Shown here piece after piece: positions 21,926-34,269 of a DNA stretch of 64,000 nt (its first letter is position 1; each line of letters starts with the position of its first letter). The position numbers were made by a program, and so were the translations under genes. Under the pieces are notes generated by a model. That model was not told the DNA's origin and made no database searches. It was given only the letters and a program-made list of their open reading frames with translations. Origin of the DNA: Cryptomeria japonica (Eukaryota; Streptophyta; Pinopsida; Cupressales; Cupressaceae); the NCBI RefSeq assembly GCF_030272615.1, contig NC_081410.1:261256437-261320436 (forward strand), read 5' to 3'.

Positions 21926-23172
21926 TGTTGGATATTGTTGGTCATTGCTACTACTAGGATATTTTGTTCTCATTGATGTCATCATATTCCTTTGATTTGC
22001 TCTGGTGTTTACAGATTGGGAAGATCTTATGATCCGGTTTGCAGTGTTGTTTTGTTGATCACTGTTTTGCAGAGTTTGATATATCCTCTGGTATATTTCA
22101 GTGTGATTAGATCTTGTACTGAGATTTTGGGATATTGTTTGGGATGGTCTTGTGTATCTTCATTTTATATGGATCATGATTTGGTGCTCAGGAAGTTATC
22201 TTTCTTCGTGATAGTTGCTGATTGGTTGTGTTCTTGAGATTTCAGATGTTGATTGATGAATATTTGATAAGTGGTGTTGGTACAACTACTTTTGATGATT
22301 CTAATGTTCTTGTTGGTGTTTCCTAGTCATGTCTTTTTTTTTTTTTGATACATTGATCATTGTATGAGTTTTTGATGGTTTCTATCAACCGGTGATGATT
22401 TCATGTTATGCAGTTTTCTAAGTGGTGTAGCGTGTTGATGTTGATCTTGGAGTGATTTCCGACAGAGTTGTGCATTTGGGAATTTGATTTAGGTCCATTT
22501 TATTTCATGCAAATCATTATATTGGCTTGGTGGTCGATCTTTGTATCGTGCGATGTAATTTTGTAATTAAGGGTTGAGGGTTTAGCCAACCTTGTTGCCA
22601 AGGTTGATGAATTATATATGTAGGTGATATGCTCATGTAATTTAGGTGTTGATATTGAGTCTGTATTGTTAGAGAGAGGTATATGTGTGAACAAGAGATT
22701 ATCCTTCAGTGTTGAGATTGAGGAGAGATTGGTGTTGCAGAGTAGACATCTGTGCTTAACCAGAACTGTAATCACGCATTTGAAGATGTTGTCATTTCAG
22801 TTCATTTCTTCTGAATTGTAGTCCAAATCTTGTTGCAAGTCAGTGAGACTGCCCTGAGGGTTGTAGCCTTTTGGGCCATTATATTTGAGCAGTGAGCTCT
22901 AGGAAGTGTGCCTGAATGCATGTGCATTCCCCATTGTAATACTTTCACATACTACTGTAGAGTATCATCTTACTGTGGGTAGGTTCCTACTGTGGTTTTC
23001 CCCTTAACCAGGTTTTCCATGTCAAAAATCTTGGTGTTGTGTGTTGTGCTTTCAATTTGCTTATCTGTCTTATTATTGCAGTTTATCAGATATATTTTTT
23101 AGTTAAATTTGTTGATCCAGTGAAGAATGATTCACCCTCCCTATCAGTATTCCTTCTTGGTTGCTGCTAACA
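21926..23172 (+). repeat. Element C 5' LTR
   Basis: 1247 bp, from TGTTGGATATTG to GCTGCTAACA. TATATAT at 22613-22619 is the likely TATA box. GATTCACCCTCCCTATCAG near 23130 is this element's version of the C-rich motif. Confidence 0.88.
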
Positions 23173-23174
23173 AT

Positions 23175-23186
23175 TGGTATTAGAGC
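23175..23186 (+). other. Element C primer-binding site
   Basis: TGGTATTAGAGC, one mismatch to the initiator-Met tRNA site, two bases after the LTR end. Confidence 0.85.
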
Positions 23187-23228
23187 TAGATCCTCTGGTA
23201 GAAGCTTAACTGATTGAGGCGATCCGAG

Positions 23229-24190
23229 ATGGCATCTCAAGGTGTTGTCTTTAAGAAGGATAGTCTGAGATTTGATGGAAGTAACTATGCTATATGGAAC
23301 AACCAAATGGAAGTGCACTTGAAATGTCTTAGAGAAGATTACTAGAAGATTATAAATAATGCCTATACTGTTCCTCTGAATGGACTGACTACTCTTGATG
23401 AGATAAAGGAAGTTGAACATAATATTAGAGCGAAAGAAGCATTTCTTAGTGCCCTGACTAATTCTAAGATGACAAATGTAATGGGACTTCCGACTACACA
23501 TGATATCTGGGAGAAGATTGAGATCTTGTATGAAGGTGATAAATAGGTGAAAGTTCCTAAGCTGCAGAGTTTGAAAGGAAAATATGAGGTATTGAAGATG
23601 TGAGATGATGAGAACATATGCTCTTTCATGGCTAAGGTGAATGATCTTGTCCTAGGTATCAGATGTGCCATTGGAACCATTGAGGAAGATGAAATTGTTG
23701 CTAAGGTGCTAAGATCTTTGCCTCCTACTTATAAACATAAGCTTGCTTCTATTGATGAGATCTGAAGTGTGACTACAATGACAAGAGATATGTTGGTTGG
23801 AAATATTGCTGCATTTGAACTAAGCAAATTTGGAGAATCACATGGAAAGTCTGAGACAACATTTAGAGAATCGACATCTATATCTGGAAAGAAGAAGTAT
23901 GATCCTGATGATTGCAGAATATCTAGATATGAAAGAGTGAGAAGAGAGATGGAAGAGCAAGAAAGAGTGCTGCATGAGCTTGAAGCATTGATTTTTCAGA
24001 GATTGCCTAAAGGAGCTGGTGAGTATGATGGAAAACTGCCTTTGAAATGTTTCTCTTGTAGTAAGATAGGATATTTTGCCTCTTGATGCCTGAAGATAAT
24101 GACTAAGTATGATAGGCATGATGAGTTTGATAAGCATGGTAGGAATGATAGATGTGAAAAGCATGAGAAGCATGAGAAGCCCTACAAGCC
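23229..24190 (+). pseudogene. gag: Element C gag
   Basis: Starts MASQGVVFKKDSLRFDGSNY, with the Copia Gag N-terminal block (NYAIWNNQMEVHLKC). A helical core (DIWEKIEILYEGDK, AKVNDLVLGIR, VLRSLPPTYKHKL) and one zinc knuckle (CFSCSKIGYFAS, the expected last Cys lost) follow. At least five in-frame stops occur (near 23343, 23545, 23600, 23763 and 24084). The frame is kept throughout. Confidence 0.88.
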
Positions 24191-24239
24191 TAACTAGAAG
24201 TTTAGGAATCAGAAGAACTATTATTATGTTGTTGATGAG

Positions 24240-25870
24240 GGTGTTATAGATGAAGAATCAAAAGGAGATGAATTTGTGTTTATTGCCATTAAGGAAGATA
24301 GACCTATACCTGTTGATTCCACAAGTTGTACTATTGAGGAGAAAGCTTTAGCTACTAAGGTTGAAGAGAAGGATGAATGGGTAATTAACAACAGTTGTTC
24401 ACATCATATGACTAGTGATGAAAGAAAATTTGTAAGTATGGAAAGGTATAATGGTGGAATGGAGATGACAAAGCCTATGTGATTCGTGGGAGAGGTTCTA
24501 TTTCTTTTGATGGTAAGCATAAAACTGATGATGTCTTGTATGTTGAAGGTTTGAAGCATAATATTTTGAGTGTTGGACAAATGGTTGATAAAGGTTATGA
24601 TCTACAATTCAAGGATGGAAAATACAAGATCCTAAATGCCTCCGGTATAGAGATTGCATCTGGAACTAAGACTGAAGGTAACATTTTTAATTTGACTGCC
24701 GGTGAGAAAAGTTGTTTGATTTCTCAGATTGATGAGAATTGGTTGTTGCATAGGAGAATGTGTCATGTAAATTTTGTTTCAATGATTAAGATCAGTTCTA
24801 CACAAGTTGTTAGAGATCTGCCTAAGATTGTTAAGCATGTTAATCCGATATGTAAGGAATGTCAGTTGGGTAAGAAAAAAATGATTTCTTTCAAGAGTAA
24901 ATAGTATACATCAGATGGACTGCTAGATCTTGTGCATACTGACCTATGTAGACCTACAAATGTTTGAAGTGTGCAAGGTGATAGATATTTTATGTTGCTA
25001 ATTGATGATTATTCCAGGATGATGTGGGCTATCTTTTTGAAGGAGAAATTAGAAGCATTGGACAAATTCAAGATACTCAAAGAAAAGGTTGAGACTGAGT
25101 TTGGATTGAAGGTGAAATGTCTGAGATCTAATAGAGGTGAAGACTTCTATTCTGGTGACTTCAATTTGATTAGAATACAATTATCTGCTCCTAGAACGGC
25201 TCAACAAAATGGAGTTGATGAAAGGAAGTACAAAATTGTCTTGGATGCTACAAGAAATATGCTGATTGAAGGAAATGTTCTGAAGATCTATTGGAGATAA
25301 GCTATTAGAAGTTTTGTTTACACATTCAACATAATTCATATCAAAGGTGATACTGGTAAGACTCCTTATGAGCTATGGTTTGGTCATGTTCATACTATGA
25401 GCTATTTAAGAATTTTTGGTAGATTTTTGGTAGAAAATGTTATATTAAGAGAGATGAGGATATAGGAAAGTTTGATGCTGGAAGTGATGAAGGAATTTTC
25501 TTGGGATATTCTACAAAGAGAAAAGCCTACCAATGCTACAATAAGAGACTGAGAAAGATAGTGGAAAGTGCAAACATGAAGGTGGATGAGAACCTTGGGA
25601 AAGAGATTAGAGCATGTGGATATGATGATGGACAACATATTGTTTTATCCCCTATGTAGAATGAAGAACCTAAGCAGAATGATCTGGTAGAGATAGTTAA
25701 TCAGGATGTTGTTGCTGCCGGTGAAGAGGTACAAGAACCTAATAATCATAACAATCGGAAGACTTTGAGGTATGTAAGATTGAATCATTCTAAAAATCAG
25801 ATTATTGGTGATAAGAATAAAGGTATAATGACTAGAAGAAGGTTAGCTACTGAAAAAGTATGTTTGATTT
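24240..25870 (+). pseudogene. Element C protease and integrase
   Basis: Protease: EWVINNSCSHHMTSDERKF at about 24375, where the family has an Asp-Ser-Gly; the catalytic Asp is replaced by Asn. A frameshift near 24460 follows. Integrase: HRRMCHVNF and CKECQLGKK zinc-binding parts. In the core, Asp in LVHTDLCRP is present, but CLRSNRGEDF has Asn where the second catalytic Asp should be. Several stops occur (24902, 24966, 25298). It could not be active. Confidence 0.88.
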
Positions 25871-26060
25871 CTAAAGTTGAGCCTAAAGATGTTGCTGAAG
25901 CCTATAAAGATGAAAGTTGGATGAGAGATATGGAAGAATAATTAGATCATATTGAAAAGAATAATACTTGGGAGCTTGTGCCTAGACCTAAGAATAAGAA
26001 TGTTATTGGTACTAAATGGGTGTTCATAAATAAATTAAATGAAGCTGGTGAAGTTTTCAG
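25871..26060 (+). pseudogene. Element C start of reverse transcriptase
   Basis: AEAYKDESWMRDMEE, a stop, then NNTWELVPRPKNKNVIG and KWVFINKLNEAGEV, cut at 26060 by element D. TTCAG (26056-26060) is the left target duplication of D, against GTCAG at the right. Confidence 0.9.
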
Positions 26061-29000
26061 TGTTGAACACAATGTACCACTGAGAGGGGGGTGAATAAGT
26101 GGTTTCCAAAAACTCTTTCACCTTTTGATCCTAAGAGTGAGTACCAATTAGCAAATAAAACACAAGTAAACCTACCGATGAGATAATGCAAGACTTCACA
26201 ATGCAATCAAAGAAAGGCACATCACATGACATCAGTATATATGAGGAAAACCCCAGATGGGAAAAACCTCAGTGAGAAAAAGATGTTAGAGTCTACTGCT
26301 CCAATCCAGCCTCACAATGAAAATAATGGTTACAAAATTTAGGGCACCAACCCAAGGAGCACCATTCTTGATTTAGGGAACCAACCCCTACACAGAGCTC
26401 CAACTTAGTGAGATACAATAGATAAAATCAATATAATAATTATAATCTGGTTACAAATGAGTTATGTAACCTCATAGGTATGTCTCTTCACTGGTACACC
26501 TCTGCTCTACTCTTTGTTGGTTCTCTTCTCACATTCTCTAACTCTTCCTCTACTCGACCTTTGCCTTGTCTGCTCTCCTCTCACTTTCTTCCTTAGCTAA
26601 CCTCTTCTCACTGCAGTTGCCTTACCAGTTCAAGCTCTATCGGTTGTCTTCCTTTCCACTTGGTTACCAGTTGCTTCCACAATATCGGTTAAAACCTGCT
26701 CAATCCTTGTCTCCTGCTGCTTCTTTCCTGCTGCTACTTCTTTCCTGCCAGAACTAACACTACTGGTTGTCTTGACTGATGCACTTCTTACAACTTATCA
26801 GAATCTCAGACCTTTACCGGTTAGTCCCTTGCTAAGAATTCTTACCAATTGCACCTCGAAATACTTAGTTACTTAACTCTCACAGTTAGTTTAATCCTTT
26901 TCTTTAAACTAGCATCACACCTTCTGGGAGAATCCTCCAACATCACCATTTCATCGATTTAGACTTGCATATTTATAAACAAGTCTTCCCACGAAAAACC
27001 AATTCAAAATTTAGGTGGTTACGGTTTCTTCATCATCCTCGAGCCAAACCAAATCCAATCAGATCTCCTTCCAGAGATTGACCACTTGCAATAAATCAAT
27101 CAAAATTTGCCAATCCTGCAGCTTCCAATACACATTTGCTAAGTTTAGCAAACATAGACAGTTTGTCAGAAAGGCACTTGGTCAATCACCATAAATGGTT
27201 CAACAAATTGCATCACCAACCTTGTTCTACACTTGAGCGTTTCACATCAATCGATGCCTCCCTTTGATCACCTCAGTTCGACCTTCCTTGAGCCACACAC
27301 CTCTACAAAACATCCCATGATTTACGGGGTCTGCATTTAATGTAGAATGACTCTGCAACAATGTCGTCGGTGCACACTCCATCTACTACTGCATGCATGT
27401 CTGCTACCTCGACTCCATCTGGCACCTTTATTGAAATCCACCTTATCTCACTATGTCGATCCAACATGGTCACCGACCAATTACACACAACCGGTGTATG
27501 CTTCATACTACCATTCCCTCTTTGCCTACCATTTTACTAACCCTGCCGATATATCTTGCCTTACTGGTTAACCTTCATACATTCACCTTCCTTGTGCCAG
27601 TGGATCATTTCAGCCTAGTCATCACACATACTGATTCTCATTTACGTGTTGTTGGTGTATCATATTGATCAATCATTGTCCTTTCAGTTCAACATGTTCA
27701 TCTTCATCTGAAGAGAGCGTTTCACTTGTGTAATTTCTAGCATACCAGTAGCCTTGTTTACCAGTGGACACTACATCTGCCTTCATGTTAGTGACATGCA
27801 TGATAACATCATGCAAGAAGTCTTTAATTGTCCTTGCATCAAACTACATCTGCATTCTGGTTGTACTCTTTGTCTGTAGCTGAACCTTTCCTTCTCCTTC
27901 AACTAATAGGTTTTCCTCTCTGCTGGTTTGTCAAAGTGACAAACTCATCACTCCTTGTTTGTTCTAATGGGTTATCTTCTTACACTGCTCATTAGGTGCA
28001 CATCATTGATCTCACATGCTGGAGGCTCACACATATCATCCGGTTGGTGGAGGTAGATACACCGTGGTTCACAATTTGCCTATCACTAGTGGGAGAGGAA
28101 TTATGTCATCTGTTGGCAAATGGTGTGAATTCCCTATTATTGGGCAGATTCAATTTCCCTACAATCCTCAGGTAACATTCCTTCTTCAATCTTCTCTTCT
28201 TCCAGGGACAACATCATTTACCGGTGGGAGTCCTGCTAGATGGCATCATACTAGCATACCGATGACCTGTGCACTTTGCAGTCTTAGCGGTCACCATCTT
28301 ACCGGTTAGTGCCAACATGTATACTAATATGTTCATCCACTTGTTCACCGAGTACCAGTTTCTTCATTCTCAACAACAACTTGTATACCAGTGACTCTAT
28401 CTTGCATACCGGTTGGCCTCAACTGCACACGTTGTCAGTTGTCATCGATGACAGTAATACCAGATGACATCAATGACAACACCGCACATACACATCCCAT
28501 ACTGGTTGCCATTGTGAGGCCCTACCCTGACCCATCCTATCTCTTCAGTTATTTTCATTTTGGAACTATTTTGGATGCTAGTATTGACACACTATGGATA
28601 TAGAACTTTTCATGGTTCCGCGATTTTGGTAACATTGATATATATGGATGCTTCATTTCTATGCCTTGTGGATGATAGAATATTATATGATTCTAGATTA
28701 GGGTAATATTGTGATGATGCAGGTTATTATCTGAATTTCAGAATTTGTTATAATGTTAGAAAAATATTTGCATATCTTGTAGATGGATCAAATTTTGAGG
28801 ATTATAATAAATTGCTTTGATTTGTGATAAATCATATTTTATAATGACGAGCCTGTGTGGAATGAATGTATTGTATTCTGATTTTGTGTTATATATTATA
28901 TGAGGTTATTTGGGAAGTACTAATGTTTAAATTGAGATGTGCAGGAAATTATCCATGTGACCATGGAAATATTATGGAGAATCAAGCCTAGGCCAATGCG

Positions 29001-29309
29001 CGTTAGTAAAACCAGGGGTTGTCTATTTGGAGAGACAACACCCCGTATGTACTGTATTTTATTCGTAAATGTAAAATGTTGCATGAGTGTAATTTGTATT
29101 TATTAGATTGTTTAATTTGTTTAAGGGACAATTGCCATGTGTGTATTGTGATGTGGAATTATTTTGTAGTGTCACTTGACACCTATGCAGTATGTTGTGT
29201 TGGCAAGTTGTCATATCACCCTTTTTAAAAGTTTTATTTTTGTTAATTGTTATATCTCCTAATTATCCTTGAAGGAACCAAGAAATCTAGGGTAGTGAGC
29301 CACAAGGAA

Positions 29310-29328
29310 GGTCAACTCAGAGTTGACC
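29310..29328. repeat. Perfect 19-bp palindrome in E
   Basis: GGTCAACTCAGAGTTGACC, 9-bp arms around one base. Contains GGTCAA/TTGACC, the core of W-box-type and other plant regulatory sites; function is not shown. Confidence 0.6.
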
Positions 29329-31453
29329 CGTAGGTTAACTTCAGGTGGACTTTCTGAAGGTCAAATCAACTCCTAGAGTCAATTTTAGAGCTTTTCTATT
29401 AGGCCTCATGGGGTACCTATGGGTGAAGGCCAAAATTGGCCATGTGTCTTTCCCTTAGGACTTGTTTAACCACCCAAAAAAGTGGTTTTCCCAAGATGGA
29501 CGAATTCCATCTATAGGAGTGCCCTCCTTGGTAGGAGAACCTTCTTGGAGATAGTAATCCCTCTTCCCCATTCCATTTCCCTTCTCTAGACACCTAGGTT
29601 AGGGAGTGTGTAAGACCTAGGGAAGACCAACCCAATGGGGGATCTCTCACTCTATCCAAGAGGTTGGAAGGAGTGAGAGAGACCTTCTTAGGCTAAGAAT
29701 GGAAGCTTAGTGAGCTAATCACCCACTCTCCATCCTTGGAGATTTTTGGAAAAACTTGGAAGGAGAAAACCAGTTTTAGGAATAGAGGAATTTGGGGGCC
29801 AAAGAATTGCAGAAAGTTGTGTGGATTGGGCAGCTCATCTCCAACTAAATTTAGCATACCTATTGGCAGGATAAGGTTGGTTTTTATCTCCTCTTGTTTA
29901 TGTTAGTTATGTTGTTTTGTTGAAGGAAAGAAATGCTTGTAAAGAAAGTGTTTATTTAAATTGTTGTTGAAGAAAATAATGTGTAGTTTCATTCTATGTT
30001 TGTTTTTTGTTTGTGTTCTTGTTTTTTTGGGAGTGTCCAAGATCTCTTACTCTTGGGAGAGTAGGATGATCTTGGGGTGGAAGAAGCATGACAGCCTTGG
30101 GTGAGAGGCTCTCCTTAAGGAGAGTGATCTCAAGGGTGTCCTTTGTGACCCTTGCTGCATAGCCTTGTGTATGCATTTGGGGGTCATAAGGGGAGAGAAA
30201 TGGCCTTGAGCCTTTGGGGGGCATAAGGTGTGTGGGATGAATTCTGTTGAGTATTTTGTGTTTCCATGAGGTGGCTTGTGTTATATTTTGGCTGCAGTCT
30301 CCCCAATGGTACTTGGTCCACTTCCACCCGTAGATTGATCACCACAAATGTGGTGGTAGTGTAGCTTGGGATGGGAAAGTATATGTTTGTGTGGTTGCCC
30401 TATTGTTGTGTTGTATTGCTTGGTTGTTACCCCGTCTAGGTCTTGATTCTCCTAGCTCGGGGGTGGCTTTTGGTAAGCCTAGGCTGGGAGGTGAGCATCC
30501 CATGGTCACAGTCCTTAACCTTACATGCAGATGGTTTGGAAACAGACTAGGAGTTGCAGATTGTGTTGTTGCAGAGTTTTGTACAGATTTCAGATTTCCA
30601 TTAAATGCAGAAAAGAAAAGAAAGAAATGTAACCTTATGATTTGTAGCAAAAAAAGAAAAGAGAAAGTGCATATGTAAATATAGGGCTTAAGTTGATTTT
30701 CTTCCTGTTTAAATAAATGTATTCTTTATTTGTTGTGTAAAGATTAGAAAAAAAAAGAGACTGTTAGATTATTTACCCATTTTTTTATTTGGGCTATTGT
30801 AACTTATCATTCTGGAAAGCAATGTAACTTTTATTATATTTTGATGCCTAATGTGTTTGCTGTAGCCTACATTTAAATCTGGTCTATTCACTAGTTTATT
30901 TATTGCAATGTTAAAGAAAGGAAAAGAAAAATGCATTAGGACTCCCTATTTACTTGCATAGTTTAAATTCTGTTATTCTATGACTGTTAAAAAAAAAAAG
31001 GGAGAACCAGAATTGTTTTATTTCTGTAGAAAGTTTAAATAAAAGGAAGAAGAAAATAGACCTATTCTAAATGATGTTAGAAGACTAAAAACAGAATGTA
31101 AATGGTTAAAATCTCAAATCAATATAAGGGTTTTTAGCCCTATTATTCCAACATATAATTATATATATCTATAGGTATATAAGTATATATATTGAAAATA
31201 TATACCTATATATATATAAATATATATATAAGCTTCCTGTATGTGCATACCCCTGTAACAACGAAATAAAAGATACATTCTGAACTTGTGCATCCCTGTT
31301 ACAGAATATATAAAAGATTATATACTGCTGTGTTTAAAATATAATGCAGAATAAACTTCTTAATATATATATATATTCATTCTGCATCTAAAAACATATT
31401 CTGTGGATGCCTGTAGAAGAAAATATTTGCATATTCATAGAGGATATTGTGCA

Positions 31454-31489
<36 letters not shown>

Positions 31490-31615
31490 TTGATATTCAA
31501 AAAAAAAACACATCATATAACATTTTAATACCCAAAAACACATCATTTAACAATTTCCAACCACGAAATAATAAAATGATTTTAAAAAAAAAAAAAAATG
31601 GGGGAAAAACGGGGG

Positions 31616-31860
31616 CCACTGTGTGTAACACAGTGGACGGCCACGGCCGAGCCACTGTGCTACACACAGTGGGCGGCGCCGAAGGGCATCGCACTGTGTG
31701 TAACACAGTGGAGCGGTCACGGCTGCCACTGTGCTACGCATAGTGAACGGTGCCCGCCACTGTGTGTATACACAGTGGGCGGCGGCTATGCCGTCCGCCA
31801 CTGTGTGTATACACAGTGGGCGGCGGCTATGCCGTCCGCCACTGTGTGTATGCACAGCGG
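31616..31860. repeat. Array of seven palindromes in a GC-rich island of E
   Basis: Seven fold-back units of about 20-22 bp, typified by CACTGTGTGTAACACAGTG and CACTGTGTGTATACACAGTG, stand about 35-45 bp apart, separated by GC-rich text such as GGGCGGCGGCTATGCCGTCC. The island is sharply GC-rich inside AT-rich sequence. Long open frames here on both strands come from the repeat. Confidence 0.9.
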
Positions 31861-31972
31861 CGCCTGGATACCCTCCCCACTTCCTCCGCCTCTTCACACT
31901 TGGAAACCCTCCGCCGTACCTGCAATCTCCCTCGCTCAAAAGAAAACGAACAATAAAATAAAGGGGTTTAAT

Positions 31973-32073
31973 AAACCCTAACCCATTTCGGGTTAGGGTA
32001 TAAAATGATGAATAAAATAAAACAAGAGTAATATATAAAAATGCAACCCTAACCCAATTTCGGGTTAGGGTTA
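31973..32073. repeat. Two telomere-like inverted repeats in E
   Basis: CCCTAACCC ... GGGTTAGGG stem pairs at about 31975-31998 and 32046-32072, with a TTTCG-like loop in both. The words resemble the plant telomere unit TTTAGGG but do not form a proper array. Confidence 0.7.
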
Positions 32074-32961
32074 GCATTTTAATTATATATATATATATGG
32101 GAGGTTTAAATTTGAATTTTAAACTTAGATTTTAATATATATTTGGGGTTAAGTTAATAATTGAAATATTATGGAATTTTAAACTTTGATTTTAATATAT
32201 ATAATAGGGGTTAAATTAATAATTGAATTATTATATGTTTCCATTCTTTAGAAATTTAAATTTTAATATAGTTAATTCAAGGGGGTTAATAATAAAGGAT
32301 TACTATAGTGGGATAAACTATACGTTTAATCCAGCAATATATTTAATTAATCAATGGACTTACCCCCCCATATAATTGGATGTTAGGAAAATTTAAAAAG
32401 GAGGAATTTGTAAATTTATGAACCTTAAGCCCTTGAGACCGATTTTGGTCGGATTGAAATTTAATTGTCAAAATCAAGGGATTTAGGGAAAATTAGAATT
32501 GGCCTTAGCTTATTGTCGGTTTTAGTGGGCAAATGACATTGCAGTAATTCGAACCCTCGTCGGTTGGATGTATATAATAATTTCGCATGTGCATCAATTA
32601 ATTAATAGCATTATCCTTATATGGATTTGGAATGATTTAATACATTAAGATAATCAATTATCCCTTGATTTAATTAGCGACAACTTCTCTTAGGTAATTG
32701 AGCTAGCTAACTAATCCGCGATGCTAATTAATCCCCACCAAAAAAGTCGCTCGCTCGAGTTGGTTAATTTATCCAACCTTAGAAGTAAATATAGTTACAT
32801 CCTAGATAAGACAAAACTTTAATAAAGTTGTTATATATTAGGATTTATAGCGAGATTATGACGTCAAAAAAAAAATTTTGTTGTTCCGTTTTTGTGCCCT
32901 AAAGTTTGGGCACGACAGCCATCCTATACCGATTGACACCAATGACAACACAATGCCAATA

Positions 32962-34269
32962 ATCTCCCCCTTTGGCATTGATGTCAATACATGTAGTATT
33001 CAACATACTACAGACTCTCTTTCCCCCTTTGATAACAATGGAAAAGGGCACTGACATCCGGTATACAACAAACATTATTTTTCCCTCTTCCTACCTGTTG
33101 CTTCTCCAATTTTGACCACTATGCATTGCATCATCTCAAACAACAACACTTGAAATGGAGAGTTCAGACACCAACTAAGACCAATCCTATATACTAGTCT
33201 GATACCAATGGTACACTCTTAATCTGTGGAGGTTGCACTGACAACAAACTATTAGTAGCAATCAGGTACCAATCTAATATATTCTCCCCCTGTGCAAGTA
33301 ACTCTCCCTCTTTGTGCTCACATTCAGTTAAGTGAGCCCTTTTCTCCTACTTTACAAGTTGTTCTACCCATAACCCTAACTACACTTCCTATCACTCGGT
33401 GGCTTAATGATAAACGAGCACATTCTTTTCCTATTCTATTATACTCCTGGGTAACTTGAATGTGACTTTGATAGATAGACAAATTGAATAGGCACCTTCC
33501 TAAAGTCATTGACATACCAGTATGGAAAAACAACTACTAATCTGCCACTATGTTTAGTATGTCTGATATCGATAAGAGGGTATGACTATGAACTCCCCCT
33601 AAACCATAGATCTTTGGTCTTCTAAGCATGTCAAGTCCTAATCTGGTGCTTCAATTTGCACCTTGTACCAGTAAAAGAGAGCATCTATGAACTGCATATG
33701 ATCTACCACTTCCATGAGGTCTATCACAATCTTGTGACATCCTCTTCCATGACCACAATACCAGCCTACATCAGAAACATGTCACCTATCCAACCAGTTG
33801 ACTCATCAGGATGTGTACACATGAGATCAATTACCATTTCAACACATTTCAAAACAATGCTTCTTCAATATTGCCCAAGGCAAATTTCTTCTTTCCAAGC
33901 CACCTGAGCCACTGCAGTGTTAATGAAATGCATTGCAACACATGTTCTTCACTACCGGTAACTATCCCTATTGATAACATATTGCACATGTCAGTTTACT
34001 GTACCACTCCAATATTTATGCCAGTATACTTTATCCACTGGCCCTCCTTCCGGTGTCACATCCCACTTTGACACTTTTAGCAGTGATCCATCTTACCCAT
34101 GTGAATGTGTAGCCAAGATACTAATTGTACACACTTTTTCATCTCAACTTCTCCCTCATGCTGGTAACTTTCCGTCCTTAATCTTTGTCCTTCTCAACAT
34201 TGGGGGTGAATGATCTGACCAACATGTATCTACCCCTAAGGATCTGCATCTCCTTTAAACTGTAGGAGA
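32962..34269 (-). other. Element D interior between gag and 3' LTR
   Basis: About 1.3 kb where an autonomous Copia would have pol. I see no pol motif in any frame. The polypurine complement ATCTCCCCCTTTGG lies at 32962-32975, and a second pyrimidine run CTCTTTCCCCCTTTGA is near 33017-33032. Confidence 0.7.

Larger units (their letters stand above)
28513..32917. mobile_element. Element E: 4.4 kb solo-LTR-like insertion in the D LTR
   Basis: The D LTR sequence is interrupted after GCCAT (28508-28512) and continues after GCCAT (32918-32922), an exact 5-bp duplication. The insert begins TGTGAGGCC and ends GCACGACA, so it has LTR-type TG...CA ends. I find no coding domain, primer site or internal pair of terminal repeats. 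The simplest reading is a very long solo LTR; a large non-coding (LARD-like) element is the alternative. Contents are AT-rich, with (TA)n at 31458-31490, a GC-rich palindrome array at 31616-31860 and telomere-like inverted repeats at 31973-32073. Confidence 0.7.
26061..32961 (-). repeat. Element D 3' LTR, interrupted by E
   Basis: Plus-strand text starts TGTTGAACACAATG and matches the right LTR over about 2.49 kb once E (28513-32922) is taken out. Minus-strand TATA box at 26969-26977. Several percent different from the other LTR. Confidence 0.88.

Noticed and set aside
31973-32073. Interstitial telomere array
   Set aside because: Only short inverted CCCTAACCC words, not a head-to-tail array.
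31547-32077. 176-codon open frame on the minus strand and several on the plus strand
   Set aside because: Produced by the palindrome array; repeated text open in many frames.
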